The notes under the pieces: model-generated
What the model was told of the DNA's origin: nothing
Databases searched by the model: none
The model's input: only the letters and a program-made list of their open reading frames with translations
Assembly: GCA_030549775.1 (NCBI GenBank)
Contig: CM060172.1
Location: 2,396,123 to 2,460,122, forward strand
DNA from: Tamarix chinensis
Taxonomy: Eukaryota > Streptophyta > Magnoliopsida > Caryophyllales > Tamaricaceae
Length of the DNA: 64,000 bases
Direction of reading: 5' to 3'
Shown: in pieces, positions 1-11,266 of the stretch
Position numbering within the stretch: position 1 is the first letter of the stretch
Layout: every line of letters begins with the position of its first letter
Translations under genes and position numbers: made by a program

Positions 1-700
1 CTCTCATCTAGTCTTGAATTAGTCAAATATGCCTCATCATCTTCTTGATCATCTCTGGTCCCAACACAATCATATCGCTAATATTGCTGCAACATAAAGG
101 ACTACGTCACTTCCTTCTATACAAGGATTCAATAGGTACCATCTTGATACTTTCATGGTAACTACTATTATAGGATAACTCAATCGAGTCTAGCTAGTCT
201 TCCCGACTACCCCCAAAATCTAAGACACATGCCCAAAGTATGCCCTATAAGGTTTAATGGTCCTCTCTGTCTTACCAATAGTTGCTAAGTGAAAAATACT
301 ACTCTTAAGTAGGTCTCAAAAGCAGCTTACTACTTTTTTCAAAAGTGTGACAAGAATTAGAGTCTCACTTTGACATAATATCTCTAGGGACCCTGTGTAG
401 TTGTAAAATGTGCTCCCTGTAAGCGTTGGCTAACTGATCCATACTCTATGCCAGTTTCATTTGTATAAACACTACTGACTTAATCAAGTGATCCAAAATA
501 ACCTATATGGAATCAAATTACTTTCGAGTCTTTGGAAGACATATGATAAAGTCACCAAATATGTTATCCCACTTCCCTTCTAGAAATTCAAGTGATTACA
601 CCAACCTTTCTTGACTCTCATGCTCGATCTTGGCCTTTAGATAGGTTAAACAATAGGTAAAGAACGATACAACCTCTTAAGACAAATTATCTAACAATAT
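1..700 (-). pseudogene. Ty3/gypsy integrase region, element B (decayed)
   Basis: This is the integrase part of a chromovirus-type polyprotein read on the minus strand. Visible blocks are HRVPRDIMSK (368-397), the segment leading to the second catalytic Asp, although the expected SDRD is lost; IFHLATIGKTERTI (256-303), matching the usual FHPQTDGQTERT; and LCWDQR (53-69), matching the conserved CWDE block after the catalytic core. In-frame stops and frameshifts occur throughout, so it cannot be translated. Integrase joins retrotransposon cDNA into the chromosome. The order integrase, RNase H, RT, protease, gag with rising coordinate fits one minus-strand element whose 3' end is off the left edge. 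The family assignment is firm; the exact clade for this copy is inferred from its neighbours. Confidence 0.85.
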
Positions 701-1760
701 AATCATGCTCTAGGAATGCGGCATCTTCAAGATAAAGGGCATTTGCCACTGCATTAGCCTTACCCTCATGGTAGGTGAACTCCATTTCAAAATCCTTTTC
801 CAATTACAATAATTAGCCCTATCTCAAATTTGACTCCCGTTAAGTGAAAATATACTTTAAGTTCTTATGATCAGTGTAGAACTTTAACCAAACACCATAG
901 AGGTAATAGTTCCAAAATTTGAGGGCAAATACCACCATGAAATAATCTAAATTATGTGTTTGGTAGTTCTACTCATGTTGCTTTAGTTATAAAGGAGTAT
1001 ACGCTATCATTCTCCCATATTGCCTCAACACACAACCTAACTCATGTTTATAAGCATCATTGTATCCTTTAAAACCATCTAATCCACTCAGTTACATAAG
1101 CACTAGGCTGGTAGTCAAACACCTCTTTAAATCCTCAAAGGCTTCATTATGCTTCTTGCCCCACTAAAATTGTTTAGCCTTTATTAGCAAACTAGTTAAT
1201 GAATGAGCTATTTCAGAGAGGTTCATGACAAACCTATAACAGTAACAAACCAAGCCTTTAAAATTTCATGCCTCCTTAATAGAAGTTGGTGTTGGCCACT
1301 TAGAAGATACTTGAACCTTTGAAGGATCCACTGCCACCCTATCCATTAAAATCACATGCTAAAGGAAATCCACTTCATCTAACTAAAACTCATACTTTGA
1401 AAGCTTGGAATATAATTAGTGTGTTCTTAATGAAGCTAAGATCTGCTTGAAATGTTGCTCGTGGTTTCCTCCATCACTTGAGTAGCTGAGGATGTTATCA
1501 ATGAACACTACGATAAATAGATCCAAAAAATATCAAAAACAATATTGTTCATGAGACACATGAACTCTACTGGTGCATTATTGAGTCCCAAAGGCATTAC
1601 TATAAAATCATAATAGAAAATTTATGTTTGTCTAGTGTTATACTTAGTTGAATGTAGCCCTTCTCCAAAAACTCCTTTAATTGAGACTTAAGCTCTTTCA
1701 TCTATATATTTTTCATGTAGTATGGTACTTTATATACCGATTCCATCCCTAGCAATATGT
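701..1760 (-). pseudogene. Ty3/gypsy reverse transcriptase-RNase H, element B (decayed)
   Basis: Minus-strand reading gives two core RT motifs: MPFGLNNAPVEF (1562-1597, usual MPFGLTNAPATF) and VFIDNILSYS (about 1479-1511, usual VFIDDILVYS). The second aspartate of the catalytic FIDD box is Asn here. Downstream on the minus strand, RNase H shows FWNYYLYGVWLKFYTDH (about 868-918), matching the usual WRHYLYG...YTDH. Multiple stops are present. RT copies element RNA into DNA and RNase H removes the RNA strand. The domain order RT, RNase H, integrase is diagnostic for Ty3/gypsy rather than Ty1/copia. The copy is dead: the catalytic residue is changed and frames are broken. Confidence 0.9.
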
Positions 1761-2938
1761 TCATGGCAAACTCACCATCTTAAATAGGCAATATATCTAG
1801 AATCTCATAAGGGAATACATCAGAATACTCTTGGATCACTACAGTTTGATCTAGCAATGTCTTATCAGCGTCGATATCTCAAACACTAGATAAGAAACGT
1901 GGATACACCTTAAGAAAAAGAGTACTCATTAAAATTTTCGATATGACCTTTATAGAGGGGTTAGGCTCATACTTCGATACAAGACCCTAAAACCCTTTGG
2001 TCCTCAAAGAACCACACATTCTTGCCAGCAATCTATCAATGCTCAGTACTTCCCTAACATGTCCATTATGACAATTACATGGAAGTCATACAATTCAAGC
2101 TATACGAGATCTAAGGAAAACTTTAATCCCCAAACTATCAAGGCCAAAACTTTATAGAACTCAGTCTTATCCCTAAAAGGCTACACAATAGAAGTGAAAA
2201 TACTATAGGAATAAGATAAAAAAACTCTATCTATAAATGTGGATGACACAAAATAATGTGATGCACTAGAGCCAAAAAATAAGCATGCTTAAAACGTAGA
2301 GACAAAAAGCATACTAGTAACCACACTGATTTGATGCTCTGCCTCTAACTAATTAACAATATTCAAGCATCTTCCAAAATGATCCCTTATAGCACTACTT
2401 GGTCCCTAACCCTAAAAAAATAGGTAAGGCTTCTTACCTCTAGGATAACTAGTATGGTTAACTGCACTAGAGGGTGATGGAGGAACTATCAGAGTCTATG
2501 GTTATGGTTGCTAAATAGATCCGATGCTCTGAGCTTGAGAGTGAACTCTTTGAACAATGCCACCTCTAGTATAAAAATCATAAGCTTTTTGTTACACCAT
2601 ACATCATCTGTATTAAGTTACCTTATTGCTTCCATAATCCAATTCCAGATATTCCACTTTGCAAAGCTTACAATTGTAATGCCTCTCCTCAACATGTCCC
2701 CCTAACGGAAATCCAACACAAGGTGTTGATCCCATACTCTAACCATGCTTAGGCAACATGCTACCTCATACATAGGCCTTCTTCCTTTCATTAGGATGCT
2801 TGCTACCCTTAAACTTCCTATTGCCCCGCATCTGGGCACTTTAGAGTTGGATGACTCGAAAAGCCTCCAAGGCCTGATCGTACATTCCGACAATTTCTAG
2901 TAGAGCAACTCTCGCTAACAACTCCTTATTTTTTATCC
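1761..2938 (-). pseudogene. Ty3/gypsy protease and gag tail, element B (decayed)
   Basis: The minus strand encodes FFGSSASHYFVSSTFID (2222-2280), a decayed retroviral-type aspartic protease motif (usual LFDSGATHSFIS); the catalytic Asp is replaced. Between about 2702 and 2930 the translation resembles the basic tail of gag after the core domain (for example MRGNRKFKGSKHPNERKK), with broken zinc-knuckle-like cysteines. Only a few dozen bases separate this tail from the LTR end at 2939, so most of gag and the leader are missing. The segment belongs with the integrase and RT at lower coordinates. The gag assignment is weaker than the protease assignment. Confidence 0.65.
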
Positions 2939-5900
2939 TATAACACACCCAAAAAGTACCGTAGAAAATTTTAATTTTAAACGTAAAAACCATACATCAT
3001 AAGAGGGTGTGTTACCACCATAATTTATATTATTCTAACCCAAGGTCATCCTTCTACCAACTAGAAGACAAAGTAGAAACAAGTGTAACCATGATAAACA
3101 TAGAAAGGAAATCATTTCATAACATAATGAGGGTTAAATGTTTGTTAGTAAGAAAATACTAAAATACACACACATTATTCAACTAAAATAAAACATTAAA
3201 CTAAAAAGCTGAAATGGGTAGTAGCTAGATGTCACCCAAACCTAGATTACTATAGCATCACTATACCTAGATCATACCATCATAACCAACAAAGTCATCT
3301 AGGGCATTCTCAAATACCTATATAGAATGAAGAGGGAGCATTGCTCATGGGAATGAGTAGCACTAATAATAGGAGTGATTAGTAAGCTATGCACTAAGTA
3401 AGGTAATAAAAAATTTAAGCAGGGTTAAAGTAGTTAATGATATCAGAGCAATAAGTAAAATATGCATATGTAGCTCATATTCGATTCATTCATTATTATA
3501 TACACTCAAGACATTTTGAAATAGCCAGCCAACTCATGAATTATGTCTACGTGAGTTTAGGGACCCCATAATTCTCATCAGTAGACCGATTAATAAGTTA
3601 CAACCCTACGGCAAAACATTCATGGCCACAATTCTCATCGGTGGATCAGTAACATGGTACAACTAGTCCTAACCCACATGGTGTTCCATTGTAAGTAATT
3701 AGTGTCTTTCCATAGGTTATTATTGGGTAAGGGTTTTATTACTTGAGTTGGGACTCTCATATTCTCACCAGTGGACTGATAAATAATGTACAACCCAGGG
3801 GAAAATGCTTATAGCGATTATTCTCATCAGTTGACCAGTAATGAGGCATAATAGGCCCCAAATCAAGTGATCTTCTACTTTAAATCATTAATGTCTTCCC
3901 AAAGTTATTATCATCCAATAGTTTTAATCACTAGAGTGAAAAATGCCACTAATCTCACCAGCGGATCAATAAACGGAATAGAACCCTAGGGTAGAATGCT
4001 CCTGGCAAAAATTCTCACTAATCAACTGGTAACAAGGTAAAACCTACCTCAAGTCAAGTGATCGTCAACTTTAAATGATTATATCTTATCCATATCTTTT
4101 TTTTTTCAGATACCACAAATAATCACACACCACTCAAGTAGGACTCATGCCTTACTACTAGCCTCGACCTACTGTAACCCTATAAAAACCCTAGTTTATT
4201 AGACCCACTACGTTTTTACCCCAATTGATCCTTTGCTACCCTAATTTATCCATCAACCTAAAACTACCATTAGAAACCTCTTTTATCCATAAGTCATAGC
4301 CCATCTCCTCCGTACCCTATTCCTCACATATGATAACCATTAGCCTCTAGAGTTTCTCCTCAAATTATAGTATTTCCCAAATTAGCCTAACCCTTCCTCT
4401 ACTACTTATTTAACCCTAAAATTCCATAACCAAGAATATATTACTATGATTATCCTTCCCCTAAAGATTTGTAGCATAATGCCTTCATTATACACATATT
4501 ATAACAACCTTCCAAATGGACCCCTCATGAAACCCTAATTTCTTTATAACAGTTATATCTGGTCCTACTTATCCCAGTTGATCATTAGAATTAACACTAA
4601 TCAACATTATAGTTTAGAGGCACAACCTAACTCCCTTATTTCCTATATATGATAGTGACCTACCCATCAGATTTTGCACTAAAAAAATGGTACCACTAGC
4701 TACTTAGTACTCTCCCATCCCTTAGCATCAAAGGACTCCCACATTCATTCATAAGCTACCCAACAATATCATCATATACCCCATAACCATTCTTAACAAC
4801 CATTCCTCACTTAGTCATCCTAAGAAATAGACCATATTAGGTTTGACTTACCCCTTGAATAGTCAACCCTCTCCTTGCAATATCAACCATAATCCACTTT
4901 TATAATTACCATAGTTATTATTTAACACCTTTAAGAAAAATTTGATTAACCTTTATCCTATAGATTCCCCATATGCCATTTTGCATAATATTAACTAAAA
5001 TTCATCTAAGTCTCACAAACCCTACCTAATCCTCATGGCCTTAAACATAAGAGATTGTCAACAATTCCAAAACATGTGGCACCACATAATAGAATTACAC
5101 ATCAACACATGAACCAACACAATCATGTCCACACATATTTTTACCTTAGATTCTTACAAGCCAAGCTACACAAACAACCCTAGAACATGTAACATTTCAA
5201 GTAGGTATTCACTTAACACATACGAAAATCAGATAAAAACAATGCTCTAGCTATAACTTTATCTTGATCTAAATTCTTCTAGTGTAGAAGTAAGAATAAC
5301 CTACACCTCCTCTCCTATGATCACTGAAACAATACATAAATTTGGGAATACCCAAACATAGGATATCTTATCCTTTTTCTTCCTTTTCCCATTTCCCCTA
5401 TGAATAAAATAGCACTAATAATAATAATAATAACAATAATTTTACTTAAATGGAACTCAAAATGGAAGAAGGGAAATTTGTGGTGACCACAATAGATAAG
5501 AGAAGTGGAGGGTGGCCGTGGCGATGCATAGTGGGAGTGGTTTTTATTGGGAGAAGGATTGCAGATTAACCTTTTGGAGGTTGAGGGTGGTATTGGCACT
5601 AGGTAGGCTAGTGGTAGGGAGATGGGTCACAACACCTAAAGGCGACACAGCTAAGAGTAGGGAGGAAAGAAAGAGGGCAATGGAACGAAGAAGGCAGTGG
5701 AAATGGTTGGTTGCATAGGTTTGGCACTCGTGTAGGGTGTTAACATGTAGCAGAGGTACAGAGAAGGAAGATTGGGTCAATGGTGATGATGGTGCAAGGT
5801 GGTGTAGGGTGGTGCAATTTACACACTTTATATGATCAAAGAAGGGAAAGGAAAAGGAAGAAGGAGGAAAATAAGGTGCTCAATAGGTGTAGGGGGTGCA

Positions 5901-6034
5901 GGGAAATAAGAGGGGAAGAGTTTGGGGGTGGCATAACCCAGCTGTGATGATGGCAGTGGTGGAAGGCTTGAAAATGTGAGGATATTGGGCGTATGTTGAC
6001 CAAGGAGAAGAAATGAGAAGGTAGTGTTAGGGGA

Positions 6035-6042
6035 TATTTATA
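6035..6042 (-). promoter_or_regulatory. TATA box of the LTR (minus strand)
   Basis: The minus strand reads CTATAAATATCCCC. The same TATAAATA box beside a C-run on that strand occurs at the same relative place in the LTRs at 17980-23510 and 25831-30960. It predicts transcription toward lower coordinates, matching the orientation of the adjoining pol genes. Confidence 0.55.
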
Positions 6043-6776
6043 GGCTATATGTGGAGGATGAGGACAATGGAGGAAGGGGACAAGGAGTTCAATCGTAGGG
6101 TGACATGACTATGGAAGCATAGGATGGTGTAAGGGTGGGTATAAAGTGTCATGTGAGTGTAGGTGCGGGAGGCAGGGTCGTGCAAGTGCAAGGGGAGACC
6201 TATGTAGGCACATGCCTATATGCATGTAATGCATGGTCGAGAAGGGAAAGAGGGAGGGAGAAGGTGGCTAGCTGTAGAGGTTGCTAAACCAAAAAAAAAA
6301 GGGAAGGGGGAGTTGTGTGTAAGTGAGATTTATAGGATAGGGAGAAAAAGGGAAAAGAGGAAATAAAAGAAGGATGAAAAAGGAAAAGAAGAAAAGAGGG
6401 GAGGGGATTAGGTTATGTTTTAGGGGAAAAAGAAAGGGAAGAGGGGAGTGGGACTAGGCTAATTATGGCAGAAAGGAAAACAAAGGGGGAAGAGATCACT
6501 TGGTCCAGCTACAATGCAATGCAGGCGGGGTAGAAAGAAGAAAAAGAATGAAGAAGAGAAAAAAAAGAAGAAAGGAGAAAAGTGAAAAGAAAAAAAAAGA
6601 GAAAGAAAAAGGGAAAGGGAAAAGAAAATTGTTGTGAAATTTTTATGCTGGGTTTTTGAGAAATTTATTAGAATTTATAAAAATAAGTAAAAATTGTTAT
6701 AATTCATCTATCATTTATTTTAGGACATATGATTAAAATAATGTCTTAGAATTGGGCTAGATAATTAATTTTAAAT

Positions 6777-6780
6777 CTCA

Positions 6781-6876
<96 letters not shown>

Positions 6877-6922
6877 CATCATCATCATCATCATCATCAT
6901 GTATGTGTGTGTGTGTGTATTA
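6777..6922. repeat. Compound microsatellite (ATT)n-(ATC)n-(GT)n
   Basis: About 95 bp of uninterrupted ATT units pass into eight ATC units and then a short GT run, at the U3 edge of the LTR. Such arrays mutate quickly, so length will vary between individuals. Confidence 0.95.
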
Positions 6923-6954
6923 TTTATTCCTATGAAAATTTTTGACGTATTACA

Positions 6955-8592
6955 TCACTACCGCTTAAAGGAAGACTTCGTCTCCAAAGTCACAGGCCAA
7001 GGTTCGGTAATAGAAATATGGGAATGGGGAGTAAGGTGGCTCCAATAGCCAACCTTAGTTATGAGAACACACTCTACTAGCTACTACTCCCCTATAAGAA
7101 AAATAGTTTCATAAAATTATTTTACCTAAAGTGAAGAGTTCAGAGTACGCCTTATGGATGTCCTTCTATGCTTCCCAGGTTGCTTCCTCAATCTCGTGGC
7201 AGCTCTAGAGAATCATTATGAGTAGAAATGAACTAATCTGGGTCTTTTGGAGCTTGGTATTGAGGTTCTGCATAGGCCTCTCCTTGTAGGTCAGAGAGTC
7301 ATCGAGATCAACTTCATTGGGCCTCATCAATTAGGAAGGATCTAAAACATACTTCTGCAACTGTGAGACATGGGAGACGTTGTGGACACGTGCTAACTCT
7401 AGTAGGATTACCAACCTATAATCAACCTTGCTAATTCTGTCTAGAATCTTGTAGGGTCCAATATACCTCATGCTTAGCTTGCCTCTCCTTCCAAAACTCT
7501 ACACCTCCTTAGTGGGGGATAATATCTGTGGTACCCTGTCTTTGAGATCAAAGTCGCTACCATGGTGTCTCCAATCCTCGTAACTCTTCTACTGACTCTG
7601 AGTAGCTTTTATCTTTTCATGGATCAGATGGACCTATCGAGTCATATCCCTAAATTATATATCCTCGAGTGTCTGAATGGTTCTCTCAATCTATCCGTCT
7701 GTGGCTAGATAGAAGGTAGTACTCATCTTCATCTCTACTCCCAGAACCTCCTACAATTTCTCCCAAAAGTGGGAGAGAAACCTTGGGTCACCTGAGACAG
7801 TATCCTATGGGTACACCGTGCTAACTAACAATAAATTTCAAATAAGCATTGACTAAAAAGCCCATACTCCAAGTTGACTTCATCACTATAAATACCATTG
7901 GCGTAGTGAGTCTGTCCATAATAACCCATATGGTGTCACACATGATACGAGTCCTAGGTAACCCACTCAAAATATCTATGGATCTTGAGTCACATTTCAA
8001 TCCAAACACTTTTAGAGGCTAGAATAACCTAGTATCTCTATAGCGCTCAAACTTGACCTTCTAAAAGGTCAGGTATTGGGACACAAACTCAACTACCTCC
8101 CGTTTCATGCGGGGCCACAGGTAAACCCTCTTAAAGTTTTTATATAGCTTCTTTCCTCCTAGGTGAAGAGAGTAGCTTGTAGAGAATGCTACCATCTTCG
8201 TGTATTTGAAATCCTTCGACTCAACCTTCCTATATCTTCTACCATATCCTTTCAAGCTTAACATCTTTAGGCTATCCAGTGTGGATCTCCTCAAATACCA
8301 TTGGGGTAGTCATTAAGATGCTCATTCATACCTAGAGATCACTATGCTGGATCAGCTGTAGCAACAAATGCTATAGATACGAAAAACAAAGAAGCACCTG
8401 AATTAAATAGTACATGCACTAGTTGAGAAAGGATGGTAAATATACCCATAACTTTATTTAGTTATCTATTAACCTCTACCTAGCTAATGAAGTTCTAGAA
8501 TCCTCTTGACTAAGCTCCCTTATAGCTCCCTCAGTATCCTCTAGTACTCTTCATCTGACCATCTGTCTAAGGAAAAGGAAGGGACCACTATG
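6955..8592 (-). pseudogene. Chromovirus pol 3' part with chromodomain, element A (decayed)
   Basis: Minus-strand domains in 5'-3' order: protease motif VLFNSGASLFFVS (about 8375-8413, Asp to Asn); integrase zinc-binding region with SLHLGGKKLYKNFKRVYLWP (8061-8294); integrase core with LSGLPRTR...WVIMDRLT (7821-8009) and TERTIQTLEDI-like sequence (about 7670-7700); the GPY/F module SMRYIGPYKILDRI (about 7430-7480); and a C-terminal chromodomain with EEATWEA...KAYSEL (about 7133-7330). The order and the chromodomain place it in the chromoviruses, closest in layout to Tekay/Del. Reverse transcriptase and RNase H are absent between protease and integrase, so an internal deletion removed them. Frameshifts and stops are frequent. 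The pol frame runs to the LTR border at 6954/6955. Confidence 0.9.
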
Positions 8593-9240
8593 TGTAATAC
8601 CCTAAAAATTTGATTAGCCTAATCCTAAGTCATTATTGCCCTAATTTGATTATAATATCAATAAATCCTATGTTACCCTTAACTTAACTCCTTAATCCTG
8701 AAACTTTAACCAAATCCAAAACCTTGACTCAGATAAACCATAATTAGTAAACCAAAATCAAAACTGGCTAAAATCTCCACTAATCCTAATTACTTTGGCT
8801 AATTTAAAATCACCATAAACTAATCCTCCAACCCTTCTCTTTTTCCCTTTCTTTCTCCTTTTCTTTTCTTTCTTTCTTCTCCTCCTCCGGCTAACATTAC
8901 GCTGCACTTTTGAATTGTTGCAGCTTGCACCATCACTTGCACCATCACCCATCACCTTTCTACACCCTTATGCATCACCCATCACCTTTCTCCTTCTTCT
9001 CCTCCTCATCCCATCTTTATAGGCCTACACACTCCTATGCACACCACCCTATCTTCTTGCTTCCATCTTAACCTTTTCATCTTTATGCAATATCTACATG
9101 TAACTATCACCATCCTCACCCTATAGCTACTACCCCACCCCTAACCATCCTCTCTAACCATCACCATCATCACCATCCCACACCACCCCCTATTCTTTTT
9201 CTTCTTCCCCAACCTACACCAAACACGCACACATGTATGT

Positions 9241-9250
9241 ATATATATAA
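9241..9250 (+). promoter_or_regulatory. Candidate TATA box of LTR Z
   Basis: ATATATATAA lies just after the pyrimidine-rich tract, the mirror position of the TATA boxes in the minus-strand LTRs. The sequence is low complexity, so the call is tentative. Confidence 0.35.
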
Positions 9251-11074
9251 TTCCCACTATCCTTCTTTCTCTTTAGTTTTGCCTCATTCTAGCCATCTTT
9301 GTATCAAAGAGCCATTGCCCGAGCTCCCCCTTCCTTATTTGTTCCTCCTTGTCTATTTCTTCTTCTTCTTCTTCTTCATCTTCTTTCTTTCCCTATTTTA
9401 GACTTATGCACCACCATTTCTACCACCATGCACCACCTTGCCACCACTCATAGTCCTTTAGCTGGTGGACCGACAACCAAGGTTACCCCAACCTTCCCCC
9501 TTGTCGTCATTATCCATCACTGCCGACTGCCACCTTTTTTCCCTTCTTCATCCTCTCGTATGTCATTACTTTTGTAGAGTGCATGGCCTGTGCACCGTTT
9601 GCTACATGGCCGTGCAATACTTAAATTCTCCTACTATATGGTCATGCAACCTTTACACCCCCTATTCATGAGTCTTTTCTCCTCTCGACCTATTGCTGCA
9701 CAACTGTGCAAATTCCGCACCGCCTAGCCACGCACTATATTTTCTCTCAATAAAGAGTTTCACCGCTTGATGCATAGCTGTACACTGTCCTATTTTTAGC
9801 CGTGCATCCCTTTTTTCAACCCAAACTTGTTCAAATGCCACCAAAATTTAACCATATCTCCATCACATATTCCTCTACATATCCCTACATCTCAAGCTCC
9901 CATTTGACTATGGTTATATATATTTTTACCCTCTTTACCTTGATTTATCCTTCGATTTAACTCTTTGAGCTTGACAATGAATTTTATTATTTTTTGTAGG
10001 TGGTATTCCAGTAGCTTTAAAGGAGAAAGTCTAGGATTTGCGTGCTTATAGCCTGGTGTCCTAGTTGTTAAGGATACTATTCGATATTTAGGTTTTTTTG
10101 GTATTATTTGGTTGTATAGATATGTGTATTTCATAATATTGTTGATATATGCTATACCATGTGTTGATCTTTATATTTTGTGATGATATGAATGTTATAT
10201 TGAAAGAATGTACGAATTGGTGAGAAGTAACATTATGTGATGATTTTGTTGTGATAATGTCATATTTGTGGAAATATACCTTATGGTATGAAATATGGGT
10301 TTAAGGATATTATTTCATTGAAAGAATGTAAGAATGGGTAAGATATACCATTATTATTTTGTTGTGATAATTTCATATTTGTGGAAATATATATTATGGT
10401 TTGAAATATGGGATAAATGAGTTTATGATAAATAGTGTTAAGATTTCCCATGAGGTATGATGATTAATTATGGACTTGAAAAATAATATGTGTAGAAAAG
10501 TAAAGGTTTTCATTTGTGTTTAAGGGTAACTTGGTCTTTATGGGATAATAAGGATATTTTGGTATTTTATGTGTTAAGAGGATTAAAATATGATAATAAT
10601 AACATGAGGACTTCATGGAAGTATTATTACTATTTTGGGTCCTTAAATGATTTAATGGATAACTTAGGGAAAACTATATTTTAATGATTATACCATTATT
10701 CCATGTTTAAGATTTAGAGGTTATTTATTAGAATTAGTAATCATGAAAATTTCATGGGAGGTGTTATGATAAATCTATGGAATTTGGATCTTGGATATTT
10801 CTACGATTAACATATCGAGATGAGATTATTAAAGCATACTTATGAGAATTAGATCGTGCATATTGGGTATGATAAAAATGAGGGGATTTGGAGATGATAT
10901 AATATGAGAGAATGAATGCTAAAGGGTGTGTAATTAGGGTTTGAAAGAACTTAAGGACTTGGACCTATGCTATATGCATATATGTTTTTATTGTGTTCTA
11001 TGCTTGAGAATCAATCTCAAATAAGCTACTCATCACATAAAGTGAAAGAGCATGTGAGTAGAGCCAAGCTGATC

Positions 11075-11078
<4 letters not shown>

Positions 11079-11125
<47 letters not shown>

Positions 11126-11139
11126 ATATATATATATAT
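11079..11139. repeat. Compound microsatellite (CT)n-(TG)n-(TA)n
   Basis: About 19 CT units followed by short TG and TA runs inside LTR Z. A (TA)n run (15890-15920) also precedes the corresponding subrepeat further along the same LTR. Confidence 0.95.
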
Positions 11140-11266
11140 GTATTCCCATCCCATTAGGGATAATAGTGGCTTATGTGTGTTTTGCCTTGAGAAAATGTTT
11201 TTAGTCTCTATTCCTCAGGAAAGAATAGTAGCTTGGGAACATTTTTTCCTAAGAAGGTGCTTTAGT

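Larger units (their letters stand above)
2939..6954 (-). mobile_element. Tekay-like chromovirus LTR (4.0 kb) shared by elements A and B
   Basis: On the plus strand the repeat opens with TATAACACACCC (a mutated TGTAACACCCC) and closes with GTATTACA at 6954. The decayed pol of element A ends exactly at the right border, so this is the 3' LTR of A; the gag tail of element B starts next to the left border, so it also sits where a 5' LTR of B would be. Internal order: degenerate subrepeats of about 90 bp with the motif 'ATTCTCATC-GGTGGA' (3540-4060), AT-rich DNA, a G-rich block (5480-6640) with a minus-strand TATA box, and a trinucleotide microsatellite near the edge. It has no coding capacity. 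Confidence 0.8.
8593..11266 (+). mobile_element. Solo LTR Z, left part (plus orientation)
   Basis: Begins TGTAATACCC at 8593. Together with 15753-16708 it forms one LTR of about 3.6 kb interrupted by LTR W. The target duplication is CTATG (8588-8592) and CTACG (16709-16713), differing by one C-to-T change. Contents: AT-rich U3, a pyrimidine-rich tract (8820-9230) that mirrors the purine-rich tracts of the minus-strand LTRs, a candidate TATA box, AT-rich sequence and the first of the 'GGGATAATAGTGGCT' subrepeats (11150-11260). Scattered frames here, such as the Pro/Leu-rich one at 9299-9577, look like low-complexity noise. Confidence 0.85.

Noticed and set aside
3437..3448. TGATATCAGAGC, which looks like an initiator-Met primer site
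   Set aside because: It lies inside an LTR on the wrong strand and has no LTR border next to it.
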